From positions 1 through 64,000 of the forward strand of contig JARLIY010000096.1 in NCBI GenBank assembly GCA_031291475.1: DNA of 64,000 nt. The letters run 5' to 3'. Source of the stretch: Xanthobacteraceae bacterium (GTDB lineage: Bacteria > Pseudomonadota > Alphaproteobacteria > Rhizobiales > Xanthobacteraceae). The notes below the pieces were generated by a model, which saw only the letters and a program-made list of their open reading frames with translations, did not search any database and was not told the origin of the DNA. Position numbers and translations under genes: made by a program. Below, piece after piece: positions 51,417-60,421 of this stretch; position 1 is the stretch's first letter; each line of letters opens with the position of its first letter.

Positions 51417-51683
51417 GTGCGCAATCGAGCAACCGAATTTATCGATCGCTGGGAAATTGAGCACGTAACGACTGTGGCCACTCCCAACCGGGCGGCAGCG
51501 GCCCAGAAACTGGCCTCACAATGTAGACAAGACGCGGCGAGGGCCGGCATCAGCGAGCAGGAGCTGGAAGACGCGGTGGGCGGCGATTTGCTCGGCAATA
51601 TGGTACAGGCACTGGATGCTGCAGTTTTCCGGCAATTGGCGCGAGATCAGTGGGCCGACGAAGAAAAGGACACCGGACTCTGA
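51417..51683 (+). CDS. Small DUF768-like protein
   Basis: An 88-residue, mostly helical protein. EFIDRWEIEHVTTV, ASQCRQDAARAGISEQELEDAVGGDLLGNMVQALD resemble the DUF768 family, small rhizobial proteins of unknown function. GTG 51417 is chosen for a very good GGAGG ribosome site five bases upstream; a TTG at 51363 would add 18 residues. It lies between PPK2 and the cyclic-nucleotide-binding ZIP-like gene on the same strand (52 bases to the latter). Confidence 0.7.
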   Translation: MRNRATEFIDRWEIEHVTTVATPNRAAAAQKLASQCRQDAARAGISEQELEDAVGGDLLGNMVQALDAAVFRQLARDQWADEEKDTGL

Positions 51684-51734
51684 GTCCCGGCTAGTGCCCA
51701 ACTCCACCAAGCAGCACGAAATCGGTCGGCCAAA

Positions 51735-53063
51735 ATGAGCACGGTGTATGACCTGGGCATGGCATCGCTGCTCGGGCTTGGCACGACGTCATCGTCGCTG
51801 GTCGGCGCGACCGTCGGTCTATACGTCCGGTTCTCGAGGCGGGTGCTTGCCTGCGTCCTCGCCTTTGCGGCCGGGGCGTTGATCTCGGCCCTCGCGATCG
51901 AGTTGGGATATGAGGGCGCGCAAGCGTTGCTGCATCGAGGCTTTACGTCGTCGGCGGCCTGGCTGTTTATCAGCAGCGGTTTCGCGGTCGGGTCCGTCAT
52001 CTATTATTGGGCTTCACTTTTCCTGGAAGGCAAAGGCGCGGCCGTTCGTTACGCCACGCAATTCCGGGAATTCGCGCTGGCGCGCAAGCAACATGCCGCG
52101 AAAGCGCGGATCGAGCTCCTGGCGAAATCCGATCTTTTGCGGCACCTGCCTCCGGAAGAAATCGAAAAACTCCTGCCGTGCATCCATGCCCGCCATCTCC
52201 AGGCCGGCGAAATTCTGTTTCGCGCCGGCGATCCGGGAGACGCGCTCTATATCATCGAGGCTGGAACAGTGGAGGTCCTGGGAGCCTCCCCCGAAATCGG
52301 CACGACCGACAGGCCCATTGCACAACTCGGCGAAGGCCGCGCATTCGGTGAAATGGCGTTGCTTGGCGGAGGCGCACGCACGGCAACGATCCGCGCGATC
52401 GTGGAAACGGATTTGCTGAAAATCGGCAAAACCGATTTTCAGCGACTCATCGCGTCGGATCGTCAACTGGCGGCGACCGTCCAGCGCATCAGCCATGAGC
52501 GAGCGATCAGCAATCTCAGCACCGGCGGAGTCAATCCTGAAATCTGGGCCAAGGTGGCGAGCCAAAGCCTCGATCACATCAGCCGGAACGAAACAAACAA
52601 GATGCTGAGGGAAGCCGGCAAAGGCGCCGGCCTGGCGATCGTCCTGGGAAATATCCTCGACACCATTCCGGGCTGCATGGTGATCGGAGCCAAATTCAGC
52701 GGCTTCGAAACACTGTCGGTCACGCTCATGCTGGGAATGTTCCTCGGCGGCATCCCCGAGGCGGCGACAAGCGCCGCCATGCTGACCAAGGCCGGCTACC
52801 GCGCGCGCGCGATTTTTAGCCTGTGGTCGGCCGTAGTGCTGGCCGGCGTCGTCGCCGCTGCGGCCGGCAAGGCGTTCATCGGCAGCAGCGATGCCCTGAC
52901 GGCAATTTTTTTCCAGGCATTGGCGGGCGGCGCGGTGCTGGCCCTGATTGCCCATGCCATGATTCCGGAAGCGATCCACGAGGGCGGCTCGCTGGTGGTG
53001 CTTCCGACGGTGGCCGGTTTTCTGTTCGCCCTCTATTTGGCGCTCGCGGCGTCTTTTGTTTGA
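51735..53063 (+). CDS. ZIP-fold membrane protein with an inserted cyclic-nucleotide-binding domain
   Basis: A 442-residue protein with three parts. Residues about 5-98 hold three membrane helices like ZIP TM1-3 (VLACVLAFAAGALISAL). Residues about 125-255 are a cNMP-binding domain: ILFRAGDPGDALYIIEAGTVEVL, and the phosphate-binding cassette FGEMALL...RTAT (Gly205, Glu206, Arg215, Thr216). Residues about 290-442 are ZIP-like TM4-8. The insertion falls in the loop between TM3 and TM4, which is long and cytosolic in ZIPs. The metal ligands are altered: the TM4 HNxPEG motif is DTIPGC (309-314), TM5 reads GGIPEA (338-343), while AMIPEAIHEGG (408-418) is kept. This suggests transport of something other than Zn2+, or a sensor. 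ATG 51735. Confidence 0.8.
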   Translation: MSTVYDLGMASLLGLGTTSSSLVGATVGLYVRFSRRVLACVLAFAAGALISALAIELGYEGAQALLHRGFTSSAAWLFISSGFAVGSVIYYWASLFLEGKGAAVRYATQFREFALARKQHAAKARIELLAKSDLLRHLPPEEIEKLLPCIHARHLQAGEILFRAGDPGDALYIIEAGTVEVLGASPEIGTTDRPIAQLGEGRAFGEMALLGGGARTATIRAIVETDLLKIGKTDFQRLIASDRQLAATVQRISHERAISNLSTGGVNPEIWAKVASQSLDHISRNETNKMLREAGKGAGLAIVLGNILDTIPGCMVIGAKFSGFETLSVTLMLGMFLGGIPEAATSAAMLTKAGYRARAIFSLWSAVVLAGVVAAAAGKAFIGSSDALTAIFFQALAGGAVLALIAHAMIPEAIHEGGSLVVLPTVAGFLFALYLALAASFV

Positions 53064-53079
53064 ATGCAGGCGCCGACCG

Positions 53080-54153
53080 TCAGGCCGCATGTTCCTTGCG
53101 CTTGCCGGCGAAGGCAGGCGCCACCTCGGCCATGAAGCGCGCCATCTCCTCCTTGACCTGCTGGTGCGGTTTCAGGCCGACGTTGAAATAGAGGATCACC
53201 TCGGCGAAGCCGGCGGCCTCGACCTTCTTCAACGTGTCGATGATGCGCGCTGGCGAGCCGATCAGCACTGAGTTTTCCGTCAAATCCTCAGGCTTGACCT
53301 TCGCCAGCCGCTCGACCATGTCGATGAAATAGCGATAGCTCGGCGGCGCGGTCTTGGGATCGCCCGGGAAAGCCGGAATCACGCATTCCTTGTAGTAGCG
53401 GATCTGCCGGGCGCGTTGGGCGTCTTCCTGCGCTTTGTTGTCGGCAAAATGCGTGAAGTAGCTGCACATCAGCCGGCCCGGCTTGTTGCCGTAACGCGCA
53501 CAGCTCTCGTGATAGAGATCGGCGACTTGCTTGAGCCCGCCATAGCTGATGGCGGCGGCAAACGGCGCCACGATCAACCCGCAGCCCAGCCGTGCGGCAA
53601 GCTCGATCGACGGTTTTGAAAACGAACCGACATAGGTCGGGATCGGCCGCTGCACCGGCTTGGGCGTGATGCGCACGTCTTCGAACGAATAGTGCTTGCC
53701 GCGATGGGAGATGCGGCCTTCCGCCTGCCAAAGCCGGCGCACCAGCTCGAGCCCCTCCTCGAAGATTCCCTGGTTGTCGGCGAACGACACGTGGAACGGC
53801 AGATATTCGCGCTGGTCGTAGCCGCGCCCGGCGGCGAAATCGACCCGGCCGTTAGAGAGAAGATCGAGCGTCGCCCACTGCTCGGCGACGCGAATGGGGT
53901 GATGCAGCGGCAGCACGGTCACGGCCGGCGCCAGCCGGATGCGCGTCGTGTTGGCGGCGACATAGCCGAGCACGATGTCCGGGCAGGACAAGACGCCGAG
54001 CGAGTTGAAATGATGCTCGCCGATCCAGGCCGAGTGCATGCCGAGCTTGTCGGCGAGCAGCGCCTCGGCGGTGATGTCGGCGACGAACTGGTTCGAAGAG
54101 CGCGTATTGTTCTCGTAGTGATTATCGCTCAACGTGAAATAGCCAAACTCCAT
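53080..54153 (-). CDS. LLM-class flavin-dependent oxidoreductase
   Basis: A 357-residue luciferase-like flavoprotein. GYFTLSDNHYENN at the start, HSAWIGEHHFNSLGVLSCPD, LAPAVTVLPLHHPIRVAEQWATLDLLSNGRVDFAAGRGYD with the flavin-binding GR turn. The substrate is unknown. It is convergent to the ZIP-like gene and divergent from the MFS transporter gene. A second, frameshifted LLM gene lies at 55699-56786. Confidence 0.88.
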   Translation of the reverse strand: MEFGYFTLSDNHYENNTRSSNQFVADITAEALLADKLGMHSAWIGEHHFNSLGVLSCPDIVLGYVAANTTRIRLAPAVTVLPLHHPIRVAEQWATLDLLSNGRVDFAAGRGYDQREYLPFHVSFADNQGIFEEGLELVRRLWQAEGRISHRGKHYSFEDVRITPKPVQRPIPTYVGSFSKPSIELAARLGCGLIVAPFAAAISYGGLKQVADLYHESCARYGNKPGRLMCSYFTHFADNKAQEDAQRARQIRYYKECVIPAFPGDPKTAPPSYRYFIDMVERLAKVKPEDLTENSVLIGSPARIIDTLKKVEAAGFAEVILYFNVGLKPHQQVKEEMARFMAEVAPAFAGKRKEHAA

Positions 54154-54336
54154 GCCTTCCTCCCCGGCGCGACTCGCTTGAGCAGATCACGTCCCGGAAC
54201 CCCGATCAAACCCGCTCGCCGAAAAACATCGCGCGTCTGCGCCCGAATGTCACTTCTCTTGACGCGGCGGCTCGCCTACCCTTTCCCGGCCAAGGCACGG
54301 CGTGCACACCGCAATGAGGGTTTCCCGGGGGGAAAG

Positions 54337-55686
54337 ATGGCCGGCGAAGTCATTCAGGTTTCGCGTTTGTTGGACGAACGCGGGCTGAGCTCGTTTCAGA
54401 TCAAGGTGCTGATATGGTCGGTGCTGATCGCGTTGATCGACGGTTATGACATCGGCGCTATCGCCTTTGCCGCCCCGCATCTGGTCGCCGACTGGCATGT
54501 ACCGCCGGGCGACCTCAAATGGGTGCTCACGGCGAGCAACATCGGTGTCTTGTTCGGCTCGCAGATTTTTGGCTGGATCGGCGACTGCTACGGCCGCAAG
54601 ACGGCGCTGATCGCCGCCAACCTGTTTTTCGGCGTTTTCACCTTCGCCGCCGCCTATTCCACCAATCTCGGCGAATTGTTCTGGCTGCGAACGATCGCCG
54701 GACTGGGCATCGGCGGGGTCATCCCCAATGTGGTGGCCATCAACGCCGAGTCGGCGCCGCGAAACCTGCGCGCCACGTTGGCCATCATCGCCGCCGGTTG
54801 CGTGCCGCTCGGCGGCGCGTTTGCCGGTTTTGTCAGTGCGGCGTTGATTCCGCATTACGGCTGGCCGATCCTTTTCTATGTCGGCGGCGTCGTTCCCATC
54901 GTCATCGCGCTTGCCGCCATCTTCGGACTCCCCGAATCGATCAAATACATGGCGCTGCATGAAGGTCACCGGCACCGGATGGAGCAGCTGATCGCCGTCA
55001 TCCGTCCCGGCTACAAAGTGCCGGCAAACGCGCGCTTCGTCATCGAAGACGAGCAGCAATCTCCGTCGTCCAATCCCATTTATCTGTTCCGCAACGGACT
55101 CTGGCTGATCACGCCGCTGGCGTGGCTTCTCTTCGCGCTCAATCTGATGGGCTATTTCTTCCTCATCAGCTGGACGCCGACGCTGATGGCGGCGGCGAAA
55201 GTGCCGCAAGCGACCGCGGCGCTCGCCGGAGCGCTGTTGCAGGTCGGCGGCACGGTCGGCTCGCTGTTGCTCTGCTGGTGGCTGCAGCGCCATCGCTTCC
55301 TCGCCATTGCGATCATGTTCGTCGTGGCGGTGCCGGTGGTCGGCTCGATCGGGTTTTGGGGAACGGGCTCGGCGGCGGCCTTGCTGACTTCGACATTCTG
55401 CGCCGGCTTCCTCGTGCTCGGCATCCAGACCGGCATCAACGTGGTCGGCGCCATGATCTACCCGACGTCGTTGCGCGCCAACGGTTCCGGCTGGGAGCTG
55501 GGCATCGGCCGGCTCGGCTCGATCGCCGGGCCGCTGGTGGGCGGGTTCCTTGTCGGGCTTCCCCTGGCGACGCTCTACATGTGGTCGGCGCTGCCCTTCG
55601 CCGCGGGCGCGGTCGTCTGCTTCGCCATCTATGTGCTGAACAAAGCCCGCCTCAAGGCGCATCCGGAATTGGCGCAGGGGCAATAG
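54337..55686 (+). CDS. MFS transporter, aromatic acid:H+ symporter (AAHS) type
   Basis: A 449-residue, twelve-helix carrier. DGYDIGAIAFAAP in helix 1 and the loop 2-3 motif GWIGDCYGRKTALI (D-x-x-G-R-K) are the AAHS family pattern, as is the R-x-x-x-G-x-G in FWLRTIAGLGIGG. Relatives take up 4-hydroxybenzoate, vanillate or related acids. GGGGGGAAAG precedes ATG 54337. It is flanked by LLM flavoenzymes and, further on, an FAD hydroxylase. Confidence 0.86.
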   Translation: MAGEVIQVSRLLDERGLSSFQIKVLIWSVLIALIDGYDIGAIAFAAPHLVADWHVPPGDLKWVLTASNIGVLFGSQIFGWIGDCYGRKTALIAANLFFGVFTFAAAYSTNLGELFWLRTIAGLGIGGVIPNVVAINAESAPRNLRATLAIIAAGCVPLGGAFAGFVSAALIPHYGWPILFYVGGVVPIVIALAAIFGLPESIKYMALHEGHRHRMEQLIAVIRPGYKVPANARFVIEDEQQSPSSNPIYLFRNGLWLITPLAWLLFALNLMGYFFLISWTPTLMAAAKVPQATAALAGALLQVGGTVGSLLLCWWLQRHRFLAIAIMFVVAVPVVGSIGFWGTGSAAALLTSTFCAGFLVLGIQTGINVVGAMIYPTSLRANGSGWELGIGRLGSIAGPLVGGFLVGLPLATLYMWSALPFAAGAVVCFAIYVLNKARLKAHPELAQGQ

Positions 55687-55698
55687 CGTCCGCCACGG

Positions 55699-56786
55699 TC
55701 AAAACGGCTCGTAGCCGCGCAGCCCCGGAATTACCTGCTCGCCGAACAGGCGGATCGAACGCATCAGCTCGGGCTCCGGCAAATCGGCGAAATTGAACTC
55801 CCCCATGATCGTGTTGAACAAGCCCGCTTCCGCGGCGGCGCGGATTTTTGCGGCAACCGTCGCCGGCGAACCGATGAAGACGAGATCGTGCTTGAACAGG
55901 TAATCCGGGTTGAAGACGTTGGCCATGATTTCCGCTGCGCCGGGCTCGCCGCGGCCGACAAACATCTTGGCGAAGTTGGCGACGCGCTCTTCGAAGCTCT
56001 CGCCGGATTTCGGCGGCGCCAGGAATCCCTCATAGGCGCGGCTCGCGCGAAACAGCGCGGTCTCGACGGCTTTCTCGTCGGTCTCGTCGACGTAAATCAC
56101 CGTGCTGTAGGCGATGTTCGGTTTTTTCGGCCAGCCGGCGCGCTTCCAGTTTTCGAGGAACGTGCGGTAGCGCGGCGCGGCGTCGGCGCGCGGATAAACC
56201 AGAAAGTAGCCGGGATTGATGCCGTTCGCCGCGCAGAATTCGAGCGTCTGCGGATCGCGGCTCATCATCCAGAGCGGCGGATGCGGGCGCTGCGCCGGCT
56301 GCACCGAAATCTCCGTCCGATCGGTGTGAAATTCCTGTCCGTGGAACGAGAAGGGCTGCGTCCCGCCGAACGCCGCGCGCAGGTAATCGACGAACTCCAG
56401 CGTCGGCGATTTGCGCGCCCCGTAATCGAGGCCGAACGGACGGAAATAATCGGCATTGATGCCGGGAACGAGTCCAAGCTCCATGCGGCCGCCGAGCATC
56501 TGGTCGACGATGGCGATCTCCTCGGCAAGCCGCAGCGGATGATAGAGCGGCACGATGTAACCCATGGGCCCGACGCGCAGCCGCCGCGTGCGCGCCCCGG
56601 CGGCAACGGTATAGAGGCTTGGCGATGACATCCAGCTCTCGTCGGGACGAAAATGATGCTCGACGCAGAAAGCGTGATCGAAACCGACCTGGTCGCACAG
56701 TTTCAGCTCGCGCCAGACTGCTCGTAGCGCTGGTGCGGCGTCATGCCGGGCTTGGCCCAGATGTGCGAGAAATGCGAAAATTTCAT
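55699..56786 (-). pseudogene. LLM-class flavin-dependent oxidoreductase with a frameshift
   Basis: The gene starts at ATG 56786 (MKFSHFSHIWAKPGMTPHQR) and reads to YEQ at 56718, then one base is missing and the next frame continues WRELKLCDQVGFDHAFCVEHHF and MSSPSLYTVAAGARTRRLRVG to the stop at 55699. Family members have YEQLWREL here, so a base is lost in the Leu codon (about 56716-56717). The rest is intact: GGRMELGLVPGINADYFRPFG and the C-terminal FKHDLVFIGSPATVAAKIR. Either a recent mutation or a sequence error. Confidence 0.8.
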
Positions 56787-56877
56787 TGGCTCAGGCTGGC
56801 GTTCGTTCTGCGGACATTAAATACTGACGGTGCCGGACATTACGTGGTCCCCTCAAGCGCGGGAACGATCCACCCCC

Positions 56878-58071
56878 TCAAACCGGCACCGAAGTAGCGT
56901 CATAGTTGAACAGCCAATCGTAGCGCTCGCGAATACGATCCGCCTCAAATTCGCGCGCAACATGGGCTTGCGCCGCGGCGGCGTCAGCCATCGCGGGATT
57001 GTGGAAGCGCCCAATCATCCCATACGAAGCGGCCACTACTTTATTGGCGCGCTCGCGGCGCGCCGCCTCGTAATGCGCGAACGCCGTCTGGTGATCGTGC
57101 GGATATTTTTCGACGGCGCGCGCCAGCACAAAGCCGTCCTCAAGCGCCATGGTCGCGCCTTGCGCCAGAAACGGCACCATCGGATGACAGGCGTCGCCGA
57201 GCAGCGTGCATCGCCCCTTGCTCCACGCCGCCATGACCGGACGCAGCGCCAGCGCCCATTTGTACGGCACGTCGATACTGCGAAACAGCGCAAGCAGATC
57301 GGCGTGCCAGCCGCGAAAGTCGTTCAGCATCTCCTCGGTCGTGCCGCGCACGTTCCAGCCTTCGACGGCCCAGTCGGTTCGCTCGCGCAAGGCGACCACG
57401 TTGAGCAACGCGCCGGCGCGCAGCGGATAATGCACCGAATGTCCGCCGGGACCGATCCAATTGGTGCCGATATTTCGGGCGATCCCCGGCGGCACGCATT
57501 CGATCGGCACCACGCCGCGCCAGGCGATGATGCCGCAGAATTGCGGCTTGGCGGCGCCGAACAAGGTGTCACGCACCATCGAGTGGAGGCCGTCGGCGCC
57601 GACTACGAGTTTTGCGGTCGTCTGTTCGCCGTTTTCGAACCGCAACGCGACCGCGTCAGGCGTCTGCGCAAGGCCGACGCACTTGCAGTTCAAACGAATG
57701 GCGTCGGGTTTTGCTTCCAGGAGCGCCCGCGCCAGCAGGTCGTGCAGATCGCCGCGATGGATGGTGATGTAAGGCGAGCCGTAGCGTTCTATGGATTCCA
57801 TGCCGAGCTCGAATACGTTCCAGCTCTGCCCGGTATTCCACATCCGGATCGCCTTGCCGGCGGGCGACACCTGCACCTTTTCCAGCGCCTCCTTCAGTCC
57901 GAGCGCGTGGAGAATCCGGGTGCCGTTGGCGCTGATTTGCACGCCGGCGCCGAGCTCGCGCAGTTCATGCGCCTGCTCGTAGACCTCGACGTCGATGCCG
58001 CGCCGCACGAACGCCAGCGCCGCGGCCAGCCCGCCGATCCCGCCACCGACAATGACGACTTTGTCCACCAT
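56878..58071 (-). CDS. FAD-dependent aromatic hydroxylase (UbiH/salicylate-hydroxylase type)
   Basis: A 397-residue flavoprotein monooxygenase. FAD-binding [14 protein letters not shown], the DG motif [15 protein letters not shown] and the GD motif [19 protein letters not shown] are all visible. The closest type is 3-hydroxybenzoate 6-hydroxylase or salicylate hydroxylase. It would hydroxylate an aromatic ring with NAD(P)H. It stands near the AAHS carrier and LLM genes and ends about 90 bases from the tRNA-Leu gene. Confidence 0.9.
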   Translation of the reverse strand: MVDKVVIVGGGIGGLAAALAFVRRGIDVEVYEQAHELRELGAGVQISANGTRILHALGLKEALEKVQVSPAGKAIRMWNTGQSWNVFELGMESIERYGSPYITIHRGDLHDLLARALLEAKPDAIRLNCKCVGLAQTPDAVALRFENGEQTTAKLVVGADGLHSMVRDTLFGAAKPQFCGIIAWRGVVPIECVPPGIARNIGTNWIGPGGHSVHYPLRAGALLNVVALRERTDWAVEGWNVRGTTEEMLNDFRGWHADLLALFRSIDVPYKWALALRPVMAAWSKGRCTLLGDACHPMVPFLAQGATMALEDGFVLARAVEKYPHDHQTAFAHYEAARRERANKVVAASYGMIGRFHNPAMADAAAAQAHVAREFEADRIRERYDWLFNYDATSVPV

Positions 58072-58158
58072 GACGGCTGCCAGCTTACCGGCTCATTCCG
58101 GATCGCCCACCTGGTCCCGCGTTCGCATCGGCTCGCAAACGCGATGACGCGCCTTGGG

Positions 58159-58243
58159 TGGTGCCCGTGGAGGGAATCGAACCCCCACTCCTTGCGGAAC
58201 ACGATTTTGAGTCGTGCGCGTCTACCAGTTCCGCCACACGGGC
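58159..58243 (-). tRNA. tRNA-Leu (CAA)
   Basis: An 85-base class II tRNA with encoded CCA. The acceptor GCCCGTG pairs with CACGGGC, discriminator A; the anticodon arm is CACGA-CTCAAAA-TCGTG, giving anticodon CAA, which reads UUG. A short variable arm and a normal T arm (TTCGATT loop) follow. Confidence 0.95.
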
Positions 58244-58253
58244 TAGGCCGTCA

Positions 58254-58282
58254 TCTATATCTTCGACCCAGGCTGTCGGCAA
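58254..58282 (-). promoter_or_regulatory. Possible promoter of tRNA-Leu
   Basis: On the minus strand TTGCCG (58282-58277), a 17-bp spacer and TATAGA (58259-58254). The tRNA starts 11 bases downstream of the -10. Confidence 0.42.
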
Positions 58283-58356
58283 ACGCGCCGACGGCCTTGC
58301 TTCCGCCTTGCGGATCGGCAAATTGGCGCGGCGCCGGCGTTCGGCCTGTGGATACC

Positions 58357-58884
58357 ATGAAGCAGAATTGGACCGACCGCATTCGCACCGACCCGGCCGC
58401 CGCCGCCGCGCTGGCAATTTTCGCGCTCAGCGCCGCGACCTTGCTCGGCGCCTGGTATTTCGAATACGTGGTGAAGCTGCCGCCCTGCCCGCTCTGCCTC
58501 GAAGAGCGCCTGCCCTATCACATCGTCATCCCGCTTTCGCTGCTGCTGGCGATTGCCGCGCTGGCCCGCGCGCCGCGCGCGCTGATCACCGTGGGCTTCC
58601 TCGCGATCCCGATCGTCATGCTGTGCGCCGCCGCGCTCGGCGCCTATCACGCCGGCGTCGAATGGCACTGGTGGCCGGGCCCGACCGATTGCTCGGGTCC
58701 GGTGACCGATTTCACCGCGAAAGGGCCGCTGCTCAATCAGTTGCAGTCGATCCGCGTGGTGCGCTGCGACGAGGCGGCGTGGCGTTTTCTCGGCCTCTCG
58801 CTCGCCGGCTACAATGTCCTAGTCTCGCTGCTGCTGGCGGCGGTCGCGGCGGCCGGTTTGCTGGCGCGCAGACAGAGCGCCTAA
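58357..58884 (+). CDS. dsbB: DsbB-family disulfide bond formation protein
   Basis: A 175-residue inner-membrane protein with four helices that reoxidises DsbA with quinone. The first Cys pair is in LPPCPLCLEER, the second pair is DCSGP and VVRCDEAAW; GLSLAGYN near the end is typical of rhizobial DsbB. ATG 58357 gives the usual N-terminus. A much longer frame reading back to 56830 overlaps the hydroxylase and tRNA genes and is not real. Confidence 0.9.
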   Translation: MKQNWTDRIRTDPAAAAALAIFALSAATLLGAWYFEYVVKLPPCPLCLEERLPYHIVIPLSLLLAIAALARAPRALITVGFLAIPIVMLCAAALGAYHAGVEWHWWPGPTDCSGPVTDFTAKGPLLNQLQSIRVVRCDEAAWRFLGLSLAGYNVLVSLLLAAVAAAGLLARRQSA

Positions 58885-59038
58885 AATCATCCCCCACGAT
58901 CGTCTTTGCCATTCCTCACGGCCGTTGGCGCAGGTACCCGCGGGCCTCTGGTGCGGACAGTCATGTTCGCGTAGGCTTCGGTCGCGGATTTGACATGCTT
59001 CCACATAGCGTGTCGCATCCCGTGCATGGAGGACAGTC

Positions 59039-59407
59039 ATGGGTTTGTTGGACGGTCTGGGCCTCGGCGACGCGCTCAAGGGCGCGCTCGGCCAGGTCGA
59101 AGCTGCGGCATTGCCGGCGCTGATCAACGGCGTGCTGGCGCAAACGCAATACCACGATCTCAATGGGCTCGTTGCGGCGCTGCAAAAGGGCGGCCTGAAT
59201 ACTCAGGTCCAGTCGTGGCTCGGCCCCGGCGACAATCTGCCGATCACCGAAGATCAGTTGAAGGCGGTTCTCGGCAACGCCCAGGTGCAAGAATTCGCCC
59301 GCCATCTCGGATTGCCGGTCGACCAGACGCTGAAGCTGATGGCGCAATATCTGCCGGACATCGTCGATAAGGCTTCACCCAACGGAACGCTCAAGCCAGC
59401 GGCGTGA
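59039..59407 (+). CDS. YidB family protein (DUF937-type)
   Basis: A 122-residue soluble, helical protein: MGLLDGLGLGDALKGALG, then LPALINGVLAQT, and NTQVQSWLGPGDNLPITEDQL, which is the YidB signature (VxSWIGxGxNxPI). Function is not established. GGAGGAC lies seven bases before ATG 59039. It precedes two PsiF-like genes on the same strand. Confidence 0.9.
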   Translation: MGLLDGLGLGDALKGALGQVEAAALPALINGVLAQTQYHDLNGLVAALQKGGLNTQVQSWLGPGDNLPITEDQLKAVLGNAQVQEFARHLGLPVDQTLKLMAQYLPDIVDKASPNGTLKPAA

Positions 59408-59469
59408 GCTCACGTCGGTAGCCGCCAGCTGATCTGCCGATTATCAATCACCCGGACAGGGAGGACACT

Positions 59470-59709
59470 ATGAAGACGGTTGCAATCATTCTTGCCTCGT
59501 TTTGCCTCACGACCGCGGCCTTGGCGGATTCTTGTGCCGACCAATCGGCGGCAAAGAAACTCGCCGGTGCGGCGAAGACAAGCTTCATGACCAAATGCAC
59601 CAAGGACGCGCAGGCGAGCTGCGACTCGCAAGCCGCCGAGAAGAAGCTCGCCGGCGCGGCGAAGACAAGTTTCACCAAGAAGTGCGTTTCCGACGCCACC
59701 GGCATGTGA
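59470..59709 (+). CDS. PsiF-repeat-like exported protein
   Basis: A 79-residue protein with signal peptide (cleavage near residue 19) followed by two repeats, each with two cysteines: C-ADQSAAKKLAGAAKTSFMTK-C and C-DSQAAEKKLAGAAKTSFTKK-C. This is the PsiF repeat pattern, from a phosphate-starvation-inducible protein of unknown role. The ribosome site GGGAGG lies just upstream of ATG 59470. Confidence 0.85.
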   Translation: MKTVAIILASFCLTTAALADSCADQSAAKKLAGAAKTSFMTKCTKDAQASCDSQAAEKKLAGAAKTSFTKKCVSDATGM

Positions 59710-59779
59710 ACGCGCTCCATCGAGGCGCCGCCACGCAAGCGCCTGCCCTTGAAAGCTCTCGGCACAGGAGAATGACGCC

Positions 59780-60232
59780 ATGAAATCCGTTTTATTGGTC
59801 GCATCGGGAATGTTCGTCGCGGCTCTAGCTTCCGCATCGCTGCCAGTCCCGGCGCACGCTCTCACGTCGAAAGAGTGCAGCGCCAAATACCAGGCGGCGA
59901 AAGCTGCCGGTACGCTCAACGGCATGAAATGGAACGACTTCCGCAAGGCGCAATGCGGCGCTGACGCGGCGCCACCGCCGGCGGCAGCTGAGAAACCCGC
60001 CCCGACGCCGCCGCCGGCTGCTGAGAAACCGGCGCCTAAGCCCGCGCCCACGACCGCCGCAGAGCCTGGCGCGAAGCCGGTTTCGGCAGGACGGGCGGCT
60101 ATGATCGCGCGCGAGCGCGCCTGCGGCGCCGACTGGAAGGCCGATAAGGCCGCCGGAAAGATCCCGGTGGGAATGAAATGGCCGCAATACTGGAGCGAGT
60201 GCGACAAGCGCAAGAAAGCGGCAGGTATGTGA
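59780..60232 (+). CDS. PsiF-like two-domain exported protein with Pro-Ala linker
   Basis: A 150-residue protein with a signal peptide (about 1-27) and two similar Cys-rich units: ECSAKYQAAKAAGTLNGMKW...QC and ACGADWKADKAAGKIPVGMKW...EC. They are joined by a Pro/Ala/Glu-rich linker (residues about 70-108). Common in Bradyrhizobium; function unknown. It lies 70 bases after the other PsiF-like gene and probably shares its transcript. Confidence 0.82.
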   Translation: MKSVLLVASGMFVAALASASLPVPAHALTSKECSAKYQAAKAAGTLNGMKWNDFRKAQCGADAAPPPAAAEKPAPTPPPAAEKPAPKPAPTTAAEPGAKPVSAGRAAMIARERACGADWKADKAAGKIPVGMKWPQYWSECDKRKKAAGM

Positions 60233-60290
60233 GTCCGCGGCCCGCGGGCTTGACCCTGCCGGCGGTGCGACGCTACATCGGCCTTTCAAA

Positions 60291-60334
60291 GCATGATCCG
60301 GAAAGTGGGCACCGGTTTTCCGAAAAGATCATGC
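60291..60334. repeat. Interspersed palindromic repeat (GCATGATCCGGAAA family)
   Basis: Arms GCATGATC (60291-60298) and GATCATGC (60327-60334), with inner CGGAAA and TTTCCG, flank a spacer. The type is widespread in Rhizobiales. It lies between the PsiF-like gene and tRNA-Val. Confidence 0.82.
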
Positions 60335-60346
60335 TCCGCGTAAATC

Positions 60347-60421
60347 GGGCGGTTAGCTCAGCGGGAGAGCACATCCTTGACATGGATGGGGTCGCAGGTT
60401 CGATCCCTGCACCGCCCACCA
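60347..60421 (+). tRNA. tRNA-Val (GAC)
   Basis: A 75-base tRNA with encoded CCA. Acceptor GGGCGGT pairs with ACCGCCC, discriminator A; anticodon arm CATCC-TTGACAT-GGATG gives anticodon GAC (codons GUC/GUU). D arm (GCTCAGCGGGAGAGC) and T arm (TTCGATC loop) are normal. Confidence 0.95.

Noticed and set aside
53692..55686. Longer plus-strand frame ending with the MFS transporter
   Set aside because: The added N-terminal part is antisense to the LLM gene; ATG 54337 has the ribosome site and the family start.
56830..58884. A 684-codon plus-strand frame ending with dsbB
   Set aside because: The first 509 codons are opposite the FAD hydroxylase and tRNA-Leu; only the last 175 codons, from ATG 58357, are DsbB.
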